From Candidatus Thorarchaeota archaeon (GTDB lineage: Archaea; Asgardarchaeota; Thorarchaeia; Thorarchaeales; Thorarchaeaceae): DNA of 64,000 nucleotides. Location of the stretch: NCBI GenBank assembly GCA_020348985.1, contig CP070761.1, forward strand, positions 2,433,087 to 2,497,086. Direction: 5' to 3'. A program made the position numbers and the translations under genes. Under the pieces are notes generated by a model. That model saw nothing but the letters and a program-made list of their open reading frames with translations. It was not told where the DNA came from and made no database searches. This document shows, one piece after another, positions 50,485 through 58,984 of this stretch; within the stretch, counting starts at the first letter, position 1, and every line of letters starts with the position of its first letter.

Positions 50485-52068
50485 CTATCGCATGCTAAAC
50501 CACTTTCTTAGTCGCTCAATAGCCCCTCGATCAGGCTCCTCAACGACTCTTAGACACCACTGTTCGTCAGCACTCGTGTAGTATTCTAGAAAAGCAACAC
50601 CCCCATCGGAGCGAATACGTTCCATCTCCTGAAGTCTCACTTGCAGCCAGGCCTTCTTTGAGATCGGCATTCGCATTGTAGCAATGTCAAACAGGGCCGG
50701 ATGGAAATCAAACACCAATGCGCGGTCGCTCATGTACTCTAGGATTCCCTCCTGGAGCGTATTACTAATCTTCTCCCTATTAGTGAAGAAGGAAGCGGCC
50801 ACGGATACATTTGGATACTTCTCAGGGATGTTCAAGGCGAATTTGAATGACCGTCTGAACTTCGAGAGATGAGTTGCTGCATCCAGAAACAGAATTGTTT
50901 CAGGCTTGCCCTCGAATTCGTCTTCTGATAGCTCAACGTCCGTGTCAAGTTCTATTTCTTTCTCCAATACACTCTGAATCAGCTTGTCAGTAACAGGAGG
51001 AAGTCCTTTGTCGGTTGGGTCTTCATATTCAAGGGAATCGTCATCATCGTCTTCGTCAAGCGGCTCATCGGGAGGTTTATCATGTTGGGGCCTTGGTTTC
51101 CTTCTAGGTCGCTTATGTGGAGGGACATATCCAATCTGCTCAACGAGATGTTGAAGGACAAGTGGTAAGAAAAGGTCGTAGAGCGTCCCTCTGGTTTCGG
51201 TAACCAGAATGACTGGGTTGTACTCGGAAACCGCATTCTCCAGAAGATTCTCGTGTTCAGGTGATGGGTCAAAGAACTTCATAAGATTGACTTGTGAGTA
51301 GGTCTTCCTGACACGCTCTTCCCACTCTTGATAGACCTCTTTCACTTCCTGCTTGCGTCGGTCCTTCAGCAGACTCACGAACTTCCCTAGATATCTCACT
51401 CCACGAGATACTGCCGACGCCGGATTCACGAAGGCAGCCATCAGTCCGACTGCCTCTCCGGCATATTCACTCGCTTCAGTGCTCTTGATCTTTCCGAGCA
51501 CCTCTTCAGTAAGCGACGGGGGTCCAAGCTTCTCGACTAGAACCTCTGTCATTCCGTCTAAATCTTCGAATGAAGCATCACCCGGGCCAACCTCTTCTGC
51601 AATGGGTGAAGCATCTGACAGCACTTCGGCAAATACATTCGGTCTCTTCACAAGCCACCCAAGCGGGATTCTAATCGAGGGAAATCCGTGCAAATAGGTG
51701 CGTTCAGAGTCCTTCGCGCCGAAGTAAAGCTTGACTGCATCCGGAAACAGCCCATCGAAGATCTCCATGAATTGGTCGAATCCATGCTTCGTACTCAATC
51801 CCATTTCTGCTCTCTCTAGAGCGTCAGCCACAAAGACGAGTCCGGCTTCTTGTGGCTTGGACTGCTTTGCCATAACAGCCATGACCTGTTTTGGTGAAAG
51901 GTACAACCTGTCACTGGCAGCAAATGGAGCATCGTAGAATGAAAAGATTCCCAAGCGTTTCCATGGCCTATTATCCATACGCGATTCAGCTAGATGCGAG
52001 AACCATTCGAAACCTCGCTGATATCGAGGTATGCTCTCTTCGTCTATGTCCATTTCAGGTTCTGCCAT
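50485..52068 (-). CDS. Unrecognised 527-residue protein with acidic linker
   Basis: No family recognised. It has no signal peptide or clear membrane segment. About residues 335-375 form a Pro/Lys/Arg-rich then strongly acidic linker (HKRPRRKPRPQ, DEPLDEDDDDDSLEYEDP), separating an N-terminal alpha/beta part (GLVFVADALERAEM, ILVTETRGTLYDLFLPLVL) from a C-terminal part (ETILFLDAATHLSKFRRSFKFALN, SDRALVFDFHPALFDIATM). The latter strand-then-Asp pattern hints at a P-loop-like or ATPase-related fold, without a Walker A. ATG 52068 has AGGTG six bases upstream; 52086 is an alternative start. Confidence 0.6.
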   Translation of the reverse strand: MAEPEMDIDEESIPRYQRGFEWFSHLAESRMDNRPWKRLGIFSFYDAPFAASDRLYLSPKQVMAVMAKQSKPQEAGLVFVADALERAEMGLSTKHGFDQFMEIFDGLFPDAVKLYFGAKDSERTYLHGFPSIRIPLGWLVKRPNVFAEVLSDASPIAEEVGPGDASFEDLDGMTEVLVEKLGPPSLTEEVLGKIKSTEASEYAGEAVGLMAAFVNPASAVSRGVRYLGKFVSLLKDRRKQEVKEVYQEWEERVRKTYSQVNLMKFFDPSPEHENLLENAVSEYNPVILVTETRGTLYDLFLPLVLQHLVEQIGYVPPHKRPRRKPRPQHDKPPDEPLDEDDDDDSLEYEDPTDKGLPPVTDKLIQSVLEKEIELDTDVELSEDEFEGKPETILFLDAATHLSKFRRSFKFALNIPEKYPNVSVAASFFTNREKISNTLQEGILEYMSDRALVFDFHPALFDIATMRMPISKKAWLQVRLQEMERIRSDGGVAFLEYYTSADEQWCLRVVEEPDRGAIERLRKWFSMR

Positions 52069-52149
52069 AGAAGACACCTGGGCCATGTCGGCTCATGACA
52101 TATCCCGGTGCTATTCTGGGTGGGATTGTGATAAACCTATTGCCACATT

Positions 52150-53358
52150 CTACTCCATTCTAAGAGCGACGAGAGCAATTACAACCGCAACTACTACGAA
52201 ACCAACCACAAGTATAGCTCGCCAGTCTATCAGAGGGCCTGCCGGATTATTCGGATCCTCTTCGTAGAGAAGACTCCGAGAATCAAGACTATCCAATGAC
52301 TCTACAGCAAATGCCGCAAGTTCCATGGTTCCAACTTCGAGACCTGGAACTATCCCCCAGCCACCATCAGCCGCTTGACAGTCAGCAATGAACCTCGCTA
52401 CAGAAGACGTGTTCGTTGGAACGCCGCTGAGGACACCCAGCGCTTGGAGCGCATTGCATGTGCTGACTAGGTTTGTGTCATTTGTGAGATATCCTTCTTC
52501 AAAACCACCGAAGAACTCGCCACCATCTTCTTCAGACACCTGTCTGTCAAGAATCCAATTCCTCACGTCCTGGAGTTCACTCGAAAGGCTAGTAACCTCA
52601 CCTAAGATCTCGAGTGCCAAGAGGGCAGCAGCTGTGGGCGTTACACCTGGAATCGAGGAGGCTGGATTGAGTTTGAATGCATCACCTTCTCGGCAACTGA
52701 GGATCCACTCGACCGTCTTAGTTCTGTTCAAGAGGATTTCATCAAAGGTGTAGACTGGAGTTTCACCTTCCATCGCGTCTATGATATACAAGGCCATGTA
52801 GGTTGACACAATGTCTGGAGAAGAGGTCTCTAGGAGTCCGAAACCCCCTTCTACGGATTGGCTCTTGTTCACAAAGAACAGAAGAGAAGTGCTGTTTATC
52901 TCTTCAACATCTAGCATCCTTGGTACGTCATTGTGCTCATTCAGTATCTGCCAAAGCCTAACTCCATAGAAAGTGGCAAAAATGTCTGGTTCGCCTGCAA
53001 TGAACGGGCTCATCCCGCCATACCGTCTAGAATCTTCTCCACCAGTATCCCACTGGAGCTTCTGAGTGAAGTTCTTCGTCCTGACTAGATTATCGGCTCC
53101 GTTTGGATAGGGCGGCCTCTGTCCCAGATAGCCAAGATTGTCGAGAATGAATATCGCCGGGAATGTAGCCTCAACACGGGAAGCGATTGTCCCGACAAGT
53201 GAATAGCCTCTCTCGACGGTAGCGTCATAATTCTCGGCCATGAATGCCAATAGGGAGTCTAATCTAGATCCCGGGTTGGCTGTTGCTGGCTGTGCTACCA
53301 CAGAGAGAAACATGAGTGACAGCGCTAATGTGAGTCCAACAGCTTTGACCTTGTTCAT
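52150..53358 (-). CDS. Secreted, membrane-anchored prenyltransferase/terpene-cyclase-fold protein
   Basis: About 402 residues. An N-terminal signal peptide (VGLTLALSLMFLSVVAQPATA) and a C-terminal membrane helix (WRAILVVGFVVVAVVIALVAL) place the body outside the cell. The body shows several alpha-alpha repeats with SVEGGFG, DIVSTYMALYIIDAM, TPTAAALLALEIL, LVSTCNALQALGVL and AADGGWG, like the beta subunit of protein prenyltransferases or squalene cyclases. No catalytic zinc or DxDD motif is evident, so a binding role is more likely. ATG 53358 has GGGATG upstream. Confidence 0.72.
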   Translation of the reverse strand: MNKVKAVGLTLALSLMFLSVVAQPATANPGSRLDSLLAFMAENYDATVERGYSLVGTIASRVEATFPAIFILDNLGYLGQRPPYPNGADNLVRTKNFTQKLQWDTGGEDSRRYGGMSPFIAGEPDIFATFYGVRLWQILNEHNDVPRMLDVEEINSTSLLFFVNKSQSVEGGFGLLETSSPDIVSTYMALYIIDAMEGETPVYTFDEILLNRTKTVEWILSCREGDAFKLNPASSIPGVTPTAAALLALEILGEVTSLSSELQDVRNWILDRQVSEEDGGEFFGGFEEGYLTNDTNLVSTCNALQALGVLSGVPTNTSSVARFIADCQAADGGWGIVPGLEVGTMELAAFAVESLDSLDSRSLLYEEDPNNPAGPLIDWRAILVVGFVVVAVVIALVALRME

Positions 53359-53464
53359 AGAAGCATCCCAATTGAGGTTGTTCCGATGAGCTTTCAAGCT
53401 CCCGGCTTTCGAGCACGGACCGGAGTGGGGTTATTAACGTTTTCCCAAAGTCAAAGGCTGTACT

Positions 53465-54412
53465 CTACCTAGGGCCGAGCTTGACGCCGCGTATAAACGA
53501 GTACGCAGAATCAGCTGCTATCGCTCCCTGACCAACAGCTACGGCAATCTGTTTCAATGATTCAACAACGTCACCAGCTGCGAATACGCCGGGAAGGTTG
53601 GTCGCTTGATGGGCATCTGCTATGATCTCCCCTCTTTCGTTCATCTCAACTGCAAGCTCAACTGCAAGCTTGTTCTGAGGTTCCGAACCTAGCGCAACAA
53701 AAGCCCCGTCAACCACAAGACTGGACACTTCTCCGTTCTTGAGATTCTCGAGTACAATCTCCGAAAGCAGATTCTCGCCCTTGAACTCCTTGACAACATG
53801 GCTCCACAAGATTTCGATATCCGAATCAAACAGCATATCCTGGACTGCTTGCTCTGCCCTCAATTCATCACGTCTGTGAATGAGGTACACCTTTGTTGCC
53901 AAATCCTTGAGATAGAGTGCCTCGGTCACAGCAGTGTTACCTCCACCCACCACGGCGATTACTTTCTCTCGAAAGAGCGGACCATCACAAGTTGCACAAT
54001 AGGAGACCCCCTGGCCGGTGTATTCATCTTCTCCTGGAACGTGGAGTTTCCTGTACTCGCCTCCAGTTGCCAAGATGATAGCCTTTGCATTGTAATCTCC
54101 TCTTCTAGTTTCGAGTACAAAGCTGCCATTTTCTTCGGTCTTTATGCTCTTGACCTCAGTAATCTCGCGGATATTCGCACCACATTTCTTGACTTGTTCC
54201 TTCATTCTGTTTGCAAGTTCGATACCCATAATGAACGAGAAACCAGGGTAGTTTTCTATGCCGGGGCTTGTGGCTTGAGCCCCTCCAAGGACGCGAGATT
54301 CCAACAGGACAGTCTTCAGACCGTAGCGCGCTCCATATATGGCTGCAGTCATCCCTGCGGGTCCGCCACCGATTATCACCAATTCCCATTCAAGGTCTTC
54401 TTCCATCGCCAT
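53465..54412 (-). CDS. trxB: Thioredoxin reductase
   Basis: 315 residues. FAD site VIIGGGPAGMTAAIYGARYG, redox-active CATC at residues 139-142 (VSYCATCDGPLF), NADPH site VVGGGNTAVTEALYL, and C-terminal GVFAAGDVVESLKQIAVAVGQG. It maintains the reduced thioredoxin pool. ATG 54412 or 54406 both fit; the latter has AGGGA at eight bases. Downstream of the P-loop gene, separated by 67 bases. Confidence 0.93.
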   Translation of the reverse strand: MAMEEDLEWELVIIGGGPAGMTAAIYGARYGLKTVLLESRVLGGAQATSPGIENYPGFSFIMGIELANRMKEQVKKCGANIREITEVKSIKTEENGSFVLETRRGDYNAKAIILATGGEYRKLHVPGEDEYTGQGVSYCATCDGPLFREKVIAVVGGGNTAVTEALYLKDLATKVYLIHRRDELRAEQAVQDMLFDSDIEILWSHVVKEFKGENLLSEIVLENLKNGEVSSLVVDGAFVALGSEPQNKLAVELAVEMNERGEIIADAHQATNLPGVFAAGDVVESLKQIAVAVGQGAIAADSAYSFIRGVKLGPR

Positions 54413-54479
54413 TCCCTATCTTGAGCTCTACTCTCCATGCGGCATTTGCTTTACTCTACATCGACCTAATCTTTCTTTC

Positions 54480-55364
54480 TCACAATCCAATGTCAAGACT
54501 CTCGATTGGAGGTCTCTCGCCGGGCTGAACATGAAATGTCTTCATCGGTTTGAGAAGGTCAGCTATCTCACGAAGGGTGATGGAATATATCGGACTGTGT
54601 CCTTTGTTCATGTAGGAAACCGCCTTCAGATACTTCTTTGGTTCGTAAGAGAATATGTGTCCTGGTCCTATTGCAAAGACTTTGTCCACCGAATCCAACC
54701 CCTCCCACGGCCATGCTGAATTGTTGAAAGACTCTATCACTGTATTAGAAAACCTATCTTCCACCAGCTCAAACGAGCTGTTCAAGGCACCTTCCATTAG
54801 AGTAGTCTCATACACATAGACCTCTTCAAGGTCAGTAATGTGGATTCTTTCAGAGTTTCCGGCCAGAGCGTTGGCGTCTTCTTTTGAGATCAGGAGATGG
54901 TCTCCAGCGATTAGTTCAGAAGACATCAGCACTATTGATTGAACTGCTCCGTCTTGAACTTGGCTTATTCGCCGCATGGCAAGGACTGCATCCCACCCAG
55001 CAATACCAAGAGTGCTGCCCATCGAATACGCTGGTCTCTCTAGCTTGGCCGGCACGTAGAGACTGTGAACAGGATTGAGTATCTCTAACGGTAATCCCGA
55101 ATCAACGAGTTTCTCGAGTCGGGCAACATCATTCGAGTAGAGTCTCCCATCTTCGATGCAGGCCTGGGTGTGTTCGAATTTTTCCCAGTAGCTGTGACCA
55201 CTCTGTGGTTTGAAGTAGGCGAACTCAACCCCCTTCTCCTTCAACGCCTTGGCCAAATAGATTGCGAGTTGTGTCTTGCCCGAGTCGTGAGTGTTCATCC
55301 CTACTATCAGGTAGCGTCTTGACAACTGAGTCTGCCTCACAAAGAAAAGTAGGGTGGGAGCCAT
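54480..55364 (-). CDS. Predicted P-loop NTPase
   Basis: About 294 residues. LIVGMNTHDSGKTQLAIYLAKALKEKG is a P-loop of the dethiobiotin-synthetase/MinD-like superfamily, with FAYFKPQSGHSYWEKF as the switch-like segment after it. The rest (VLAMRRISQV, IVLMSSELI, LISKEDANALAG) continues the alpha/beta fold. It is close to the archaeal predicted P-loop ATPase/GTPase group; substrate unknown. The frame runs on upstream into the thermosome gene; ATG 55364 lies after it. A small hairpin covers the ribosome-binding site. Confidence 0.72.
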   Translation of the reverse strand: MAPTLLFFVRQTQLSRRYLIVGMNTHDSGKTQLAIYLAKALKEKGVEFAYFKPQSGHSYWEKFEHTQACIEDGRLYSNDVARLEKLVDSGLPLEILNPVHSLYVPAKLERPAYSMGSTLGIAGWDAVLAMRRISQVQDGAVQSIVLMSSELIAGDHLLISKEDANALAGNSERIHITDLEEVYVYETTLMEGALNSSFELVEDRFSNTVIESFNNSAWPWEGLDSVDKVFAIGPGHIFSYEPKKYLKAVSYMNKGHSPIYSITLREIADLLKPMKTFHVQPGERPPIESLDIGL

Positions 55365-55372
55365 AAGGCTCC
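55357..55372 (-). promoter_or_regulatory. Hairpin covering the ribosome-binding site and start codon of the P-loop gene
   Basis: GGAGCC-TTAT-GGCTCC (minus strand) is a perfect 6-base-pair stem with a four-base loop. GGAG is the likely Shine-Dalgarno and the ATG start (55364) lies at the loop/stem border. It is 17 bases after the thermosome stop, so it could attenuate translation of the second gene of that transcript, or be a processing signal. Confidence 0.4.
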
Positions 55373-55389
55373 ACTGTTTTTCAAGTTCT

Positions 55390-57051
55390 TCACATTGGGG
55401 GCATTCCGCCCATGCCACCCATTCCGCCCATTCCTCCCATACCACCTTCTGGTGGACCTGGAGGTGGACCCGCCTTGGCAGCGATGACATCATCGATTCT
55501 GAGAATCATCTGAGCTGCCTCTGAAGCGGAACGGATTGCTTGAAGCTTGACACGCGAAGGCTCGATAACACCAGTCTTCATCATGTCAGTAATCTTGCCC
55601 CTCATCACATCAACACCATGCCATAGACCCAATTCCTTGGAGTGCTCCTTGTTCAGGTCCGCCATAATGTCAATGGGATCATGACCGCCATTTTCAGCCA
55701 GTGTCTTCGGGATGATTAGAAGTGCCTCGGCGAATGCCTCGATAGCTAACTGCTCCCTGCCACCAACCTTGTTGGCGTAGGCCTCTAGCCGCTTGGCTAT
55801 CTCCACCTCTGTGGAACCACCACCTGCGACGTAGGTGCTGTCTTCGACAACATTCCTGACTACACAAAGTGCGTCATGAAGTGCCCTGTCAGCCTCGTCA
55901 ACAACGTGTTCAGTTCCACCACGAATGACTATGGAAACGGCCTTCGGATCCTTGCAGTCTCTGACATAGACGAGCTTGTCGTCAGCAATCTTGACCTCTT
56001 CGACGACACCAGCATGGCCGATGTAGTCCTTGTCTATCTCACTCAGGCTAGTGGCAATCTTGCCACCAGTGGCCTTTGCCAGCTTCTCCAAGGTGCTCTT
56101 CTTCGCGCGTCGAACAGCCATGATGCCAGCCTTTGCGAGGTAATGCTGAGCTACGTCGTCAATGCCTTTCTGGCAGACGAGGACGTTAGCACCACTCTGG
56201 ATGATTTTGTCGACCATATCCTTCAGCATTCGCTCTTCTTCGTCAAGAAAGGCCTTTATCTGGTCTGGACTGTCAATCTTGATCTCTGCATCGAACTCGG
56301 TCTTCTCAACCTCGATTGCAGAGTTGACAAGAGCAATCTTTGCGCCTTCGACTTTGCGAGGCATCGCAGCATGGACTATTTCCTTGTCGACGACCATGCC
56401 CTTCACGAGCTCGGTCTCTGTCAGGCTTTTGCCCTGTTTCTTGATTATCTCAATCATTTCGATGTCTGCTTTCTTCTCGCCGTTTGATTCCTCCACAATC
56501 TGGAGAACTGCATCGACAGCGATGTCAGCGAAGTGGTCCTTTGCACCAACGATGGACTTGCTGTTCATAGAGGTGCTAGCAATCTTCTCAAGGATCTTCT
56601 TGTCAGTGCCAGCCATGGCGACAGAAATCTCATCAAGGATTTCTGTGGCTTTATCTGCGGCTTTCTGATAACCACCAACGAGGATCGTTGGATGAATCTT
56701 CTTCTCAAGAAGCTCCTGTGCTCTCTTCAAGAGCTCACCAGCAATGACTACGGCGGTGGTAGTACCGTCTCCGGTTTCCTGGTCTTGACTCTTGGCTACT
56801 TCAACAAGCATCTTGGCCGCCGGGTGCTGCACATCAATCTCTTTCAGGATTGAAGCACCGTCGTTTGTGATGGTGACGTCTCCAAGACTGTCAACCAGCA
56901 TCTTATCCATGCCTCGGGGGCCCAGTGTGGACCTGACGGCATCAGCAATGATGATTCCGGCCATTATGTTGTTGCTCTGCGCGGACCTGCCGCGCGTTCT
57001 AGAAGTGCCCTCCTTCAGAATCAGGACGGGCGTTCCAGACAACTGTGCCAT
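55390..57051 (-). CDS. thsA: Thermosome subunit (group II chaperonin)
   Basis: About 553 residues of the group II chaperonin: [21 protein letters not shown], the ATP loop [19 protein letters not shown], the catalytic [14 protein letters not shown], and [19 protein letters not shown]. It ends in the typical Gly/Met tail (GGMGGMGGM then PPM). It folds proteins as a double ring. ATG 57051 has AAGGGG upstream; the frame is open to 57099 but this part overlaps the leader. The upstream region carries a repeated element, consistent with heat-shock-type control. Confidence 0.97.
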   Translation of the reverse strand: MAQLSGTPVLILKEGTSRTRGRSAQSNNIMAGIIIADAVRSTLGPRGMDKMLVDSLGDVTITNDGASILKEIDVQHPAAKMLVEVAKSQDQETGDGTTTAVVIAGELLKRAQELLEKKIHPTILVGGYQKAADKATEILDEISVAMAGTDKKILEKIASTSMNSKSIVGAKDHFADIAVDAVLQIVEESNGEKKADIEMIEIIKKQGKSLTETELVKGMVVDKEIVHAAMPRKVEGAKIALVNSAIEVEKTEFDAEIKIDSPDQIKAFLDEEERMLKDMVDKIIQSGANVLVCQKGIDDVAQHYLAKAGIMAVRRAKKSTLEKLAKATGGKIATSLSEIDKDYIGHAGVVEEVKIADDKLVYVRDCKDPKAVSIVIRGGTEHVVDEADRALHDALCVVRNVVEDSTYVAGGGSTEVEIAKRLEAYANKVGGREQLAIEAFAEALLIIPKTLAENGGHDPIDIMADLNKEHSKELGLWHGVDVMRGKITDMMKTGVIEPSRVKLQAIRSASEAAQMILRIDDVIAAKAGPPPGPPEGGMGGMGGMGGMGGMPPM

Positions 57052-57125
57052 TTTTTTCTTCCCCTTGTTATTGTCTTCGAAGTCCACCCGCCAATTCACG
57101 GTGGGCTGACTTCTCCTTATACATT

Positions 57126-57182
57126 AAAACTGTACATGCACTTCGCACGTACGGGCTGATAAAACTGCACATGGACTTCGCA
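57126..57182 (-). promoter_or_regulatory. Two copies of a 22-base element upstream of the thermosome
   Basis: AAAACTGTACATGCACTTCG at 57126 and AAAACTGCACATGGACTTCG at 57161 (each continuing with CA) match at 20 of 22 positions and are spaced 35 bases start to start. They lie 75-131 bases upstream of the thermosome ATG, with TTTAAA-type and TATAAG boxes nearby (57116-57125, 57180-57190). They are probably sites for a heat-shock-type regulator of the chaperonin. Confidence 0.6.
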
Positions 57183-57329
57183 TTTAAAGCTTATCACATG
57201 TGCGGTGTCGTTTGATTCACCTACCGAAGCTTCTACTCAGGCTAGTGGTGTGTAGGCTTTTGTGCCTAACAGTCCTACCGTGTTTTATACACGAGAGATT
57301 GGAGTAGAAAATACGATAGGAAAAGCATT

Positions 57330-57494
57330 TTGTCCACGACTCTTCATGAAGGCTCGGTGATTCATGGGATGAGTCTGGAGTTCTTCGAGCAAACCGCTAT
57401 CCTTAGGACACTAGTTATGACTGATGAGAGACCACGGTTCATAACCGAGCTCAGAAGAGCAAGCGTCAATCCTTCTGGAGTTGCCTGTCTTTGA
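57330..57494 (+). pseudogene. Truncated winged-helix gene fragment
   Basis: A frame from TTG 57330 (or ATG 57369) encodes ~54 residues ending FFEQTAILRTLVMTDERPRF, ITELRRASVNPSGVACL and a stop. This is the first half of a typical archaeal ArsR/MarR-style winged helix and stops where the duplicated segment begins (57505). A TATA-like TTTTATAC lies upstream (about 57282-57290). The second half of the HTH is missing, so it looks truncated by the segment junction. Confidence 0.45.
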
Positions 57495-57505
57495 GAGCGC
57501 CCGGT

Positions 57506-57693
57506 CTATCTTATCATCCATTCAGCTAGCTGAATGTCAGCTAAGTCATCCTGCACTTTCTCAAGAGCCTGGTTGAGCCTGAACGCCAAGTCGTTCAAGT
57601 CCTTCGGTTGGTCTGATAGCTACATCTTGCTGACCAATCGTAGTAGGGCCAGCAGAGTCTTGATTGTGACAACTGGGCTATTGCCTCGATTTC
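57506..57693 (-). pseudogene. Decayed ~60-residue gene fragment, copy 1
   Basis: In one frame it reads VTIKTLLALLRLVSKM, a stop codon (TAG), then LSDQPKDLNDLAFRLNQALE and KVQDDLADIQLAEWMIR, stop. Copy 2 (58772-58960) reads the same sequence without the stop. A one-base shift upstream separates the frame from any start. So this is a degraded copy. Confidence 0.5.
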
Positions 57694-57721
57694 CTATAAA
57701 AACACACTGCGGATTTTTCTA

Positions 57722-58216
57722 TCAGGCCCTTTTCCACCACGGTTCCGTTGCTTTCCAAGGGATAGTCTCTTTTGGTGGAGGATAGAAGTGTACGAGCAAG
57801 ACAGCAACTAGAAGAGAACTTGGTAATGGAGTCGGGTTAAATGCATGGGGCCATCCGGGTTCCCACAATAGAGGAAGAGTGTTGGCAAGGAAGAGCATGA
57901 GCGGAATTGCTAGACCAATGAACCAGGAAATAAACGCTCTTGGACCCGTTGTCTTTCCTCCATAGAGTCTCACCATCTGAAACGCAAAAATGAATTGAGG
58001 AAGCACGATTAACACGAGAACTTCAATGCTCCCGGCTCCGAAAAGGCGAAAACTAGACGAGAACGGAGTCAGACTGAGTAACCAGACTCCTGCAGTAATC
58101 ACGATACGATCTCTGTCGCCAGCGATGTTAAACGGTAAAAGGATGATGGCCAAAGCGACTGCTTGACCGACTCGCCATGGGCGAATCCCATCAATCAGGT
58201 TCTCTTTCTTCGTCAT
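57722..58216 (-). CDS. Unrecognised small membrane protein, copy 1
   Basis: About 164 residues with five predicted helices (VGQAVALAIILLPFNIA, IVITAGVWLLSLTPF, VLVLIVLPQFIFAFQMVRLY, FISWFIGLAIPLMLFLANTLPLL, SSLLVAVLLVHFYPPP) and a conserved C-terminus ETIPWKATEPWW. It is a full-length paralogue of the protein at 58985; family not recognised. ATG 58216 follows GGTGA by five bases, the same layout as copy 2. Confidence 0.72.
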   Translation of the reverse strand: MTKKENLIDGIRPWRVGQAVALAIILLPFNIAGDRDRIVITAGVWLLSLTPFSSSFRLFGAGSIEVLVLIVLPQFIFAFQMVRLYGGKTTGPRAFISWFIGLAIPLMLFLANTLPLLWEPGWPHAFNPTPLPSSLLVAVLLVHFYPPPKETIPWKATEPWWKRA

Positions 58217-58242
58217 ATCCTTCACCGGAGACCTCTATAATC

Positions 58243-58512
58243 TTAAATCAAGGGGTCTAGTATGTTTAGTCCATCCCAATATCCTGATTCTCCCTTCAAG
58301 TAAAGATCACCATAGTAATCATAACACGATACATGAACCCAAATATCGGAGTCGTAGCCGCTAGCAACAAACGCACTGAACTCTCCATCCTCCCAAGTCC
58401 CACTATTGGCTTGTTCTCCCTCCGGGTCATGAGCCGCACTAACTGGCTTCGGCATCAGAAGGACCGAAATCATCACTGTGAGTCCTATTATTGTAAGCAA
58501 TCTTCTTCTCAC
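58243..58512 (-). CDS. Small secreted protein
   Basis: 89 residues starting at GTG 58512 with a clear signal peptide (LLTIIGLTVMISVLLMPKPVSAA) followed by ~60 residues rich in Gly, Asp, Trp and Tyr (SGTWEDGEFSAFVASGYDSD, DYYGDLYLKGESGYWDGL). No family recognised. It lies between the two copies of the segmental duplication. A possible frame just upstream (58512-58787) overlaps its start but lacks support. Confidence 0.55.
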   Translation of the reverse strand: MRRRLLTIIGLTVMISVLLMPKPVSAAHDPEGEQANSGTWEDGEFSAFVASGYDSDIWVHVSCYDYYGDLYLKGESGYWDGLNILDPLI

Positions 58513-58771
58513 TACGCATCCCCTACCTCAATCATGAGGTAGTCAGCATTCGACTTCGATACAATATAAGGCGTGTAATGGCTACTTGAAATGCAGCGAG
58601 GGCTATACCTGTGAGCCCCGATCACTAGTCTCACACTTGGTAATACCCAAAACGCGGTAATGAACCTGTACTGAACAGCTGTATCAGCTACAGGACCGCA
58701 CCAGAACTTGTTGTTCTCCGCGGCCCGAAAAGCAAAGGAAACTGAATCGACTCTCGTGTGTAGTGCTGAGC

Positions 58772-58960
58772 TTATCTTATAATCCATTCTGCTAGCTGAG
58801 TGTTAGCTAAGTCATCCTGCACCTTTTCAAGAGCCTGGTTGAGCTTGAATGCCAAGTCACTCAAGTCCTTTGGCCTGTCTGACAGTTGTGATTTACTAAT
58901 CAATCGTAAGACAGCCAAGAGTGTCTTGAATGTGACAAACTGAGTTATCGTTCCGATTAC
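58772..58960 (-). pseudogene. ~60-residue gene fragment, copy 2
   Basis: Reads IGTITQFVTFKTLLAVLRL, ISKSQLSDRPKDLSDLAFKL and NQALEKVQDDLANTQLAEWIIR, then stop: an amphipathic helical fragment conserved with copy 1. It has no ATG or GTG and begins right after an in-frame stop; a TTG would give only ~48 residues. It could be a short gene or the 3' end of a lost one. Confidence 0.4.
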
Positions 58961-58984
58961 CTACACACAAAGCGATTCCTCCTG

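Larger units (their letters stand above)
57505..58216 (-). repeat. Segmental duplication, copy 1
   Basis: Direct repeat of 58771-59485: both contain the 3' fragment of a small gene (CTAAGTCATCCTGCAC, CAAGAGCCTGGTTGAGC and CTTTCCAAGGGATAGTCTC strings are shared) and a full membrane-protein gene. Similarity at the nucleotide level is strongest over the 3' parts. Confidence 0.7.

Noticed and set aside
53798..54424. Plus-strand frame opposite thioredoxin reductase (208 codons)
   Set aside because: Shadow of trxB; no motif or ribosome-binding site.
55876..56668. Plus-strand frames opposite the thermosome (up to 203 codons)
   Set aside because: Shadows of the chaperonin gene, whose motifs are complete on the minus strand.
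58512..58787. Possible 91-residue gene upstream of the small secreted protein
   Set aside because: Its start lies inside the duplicated small-gene tail and no family or signal is visible; not strong enough to call.
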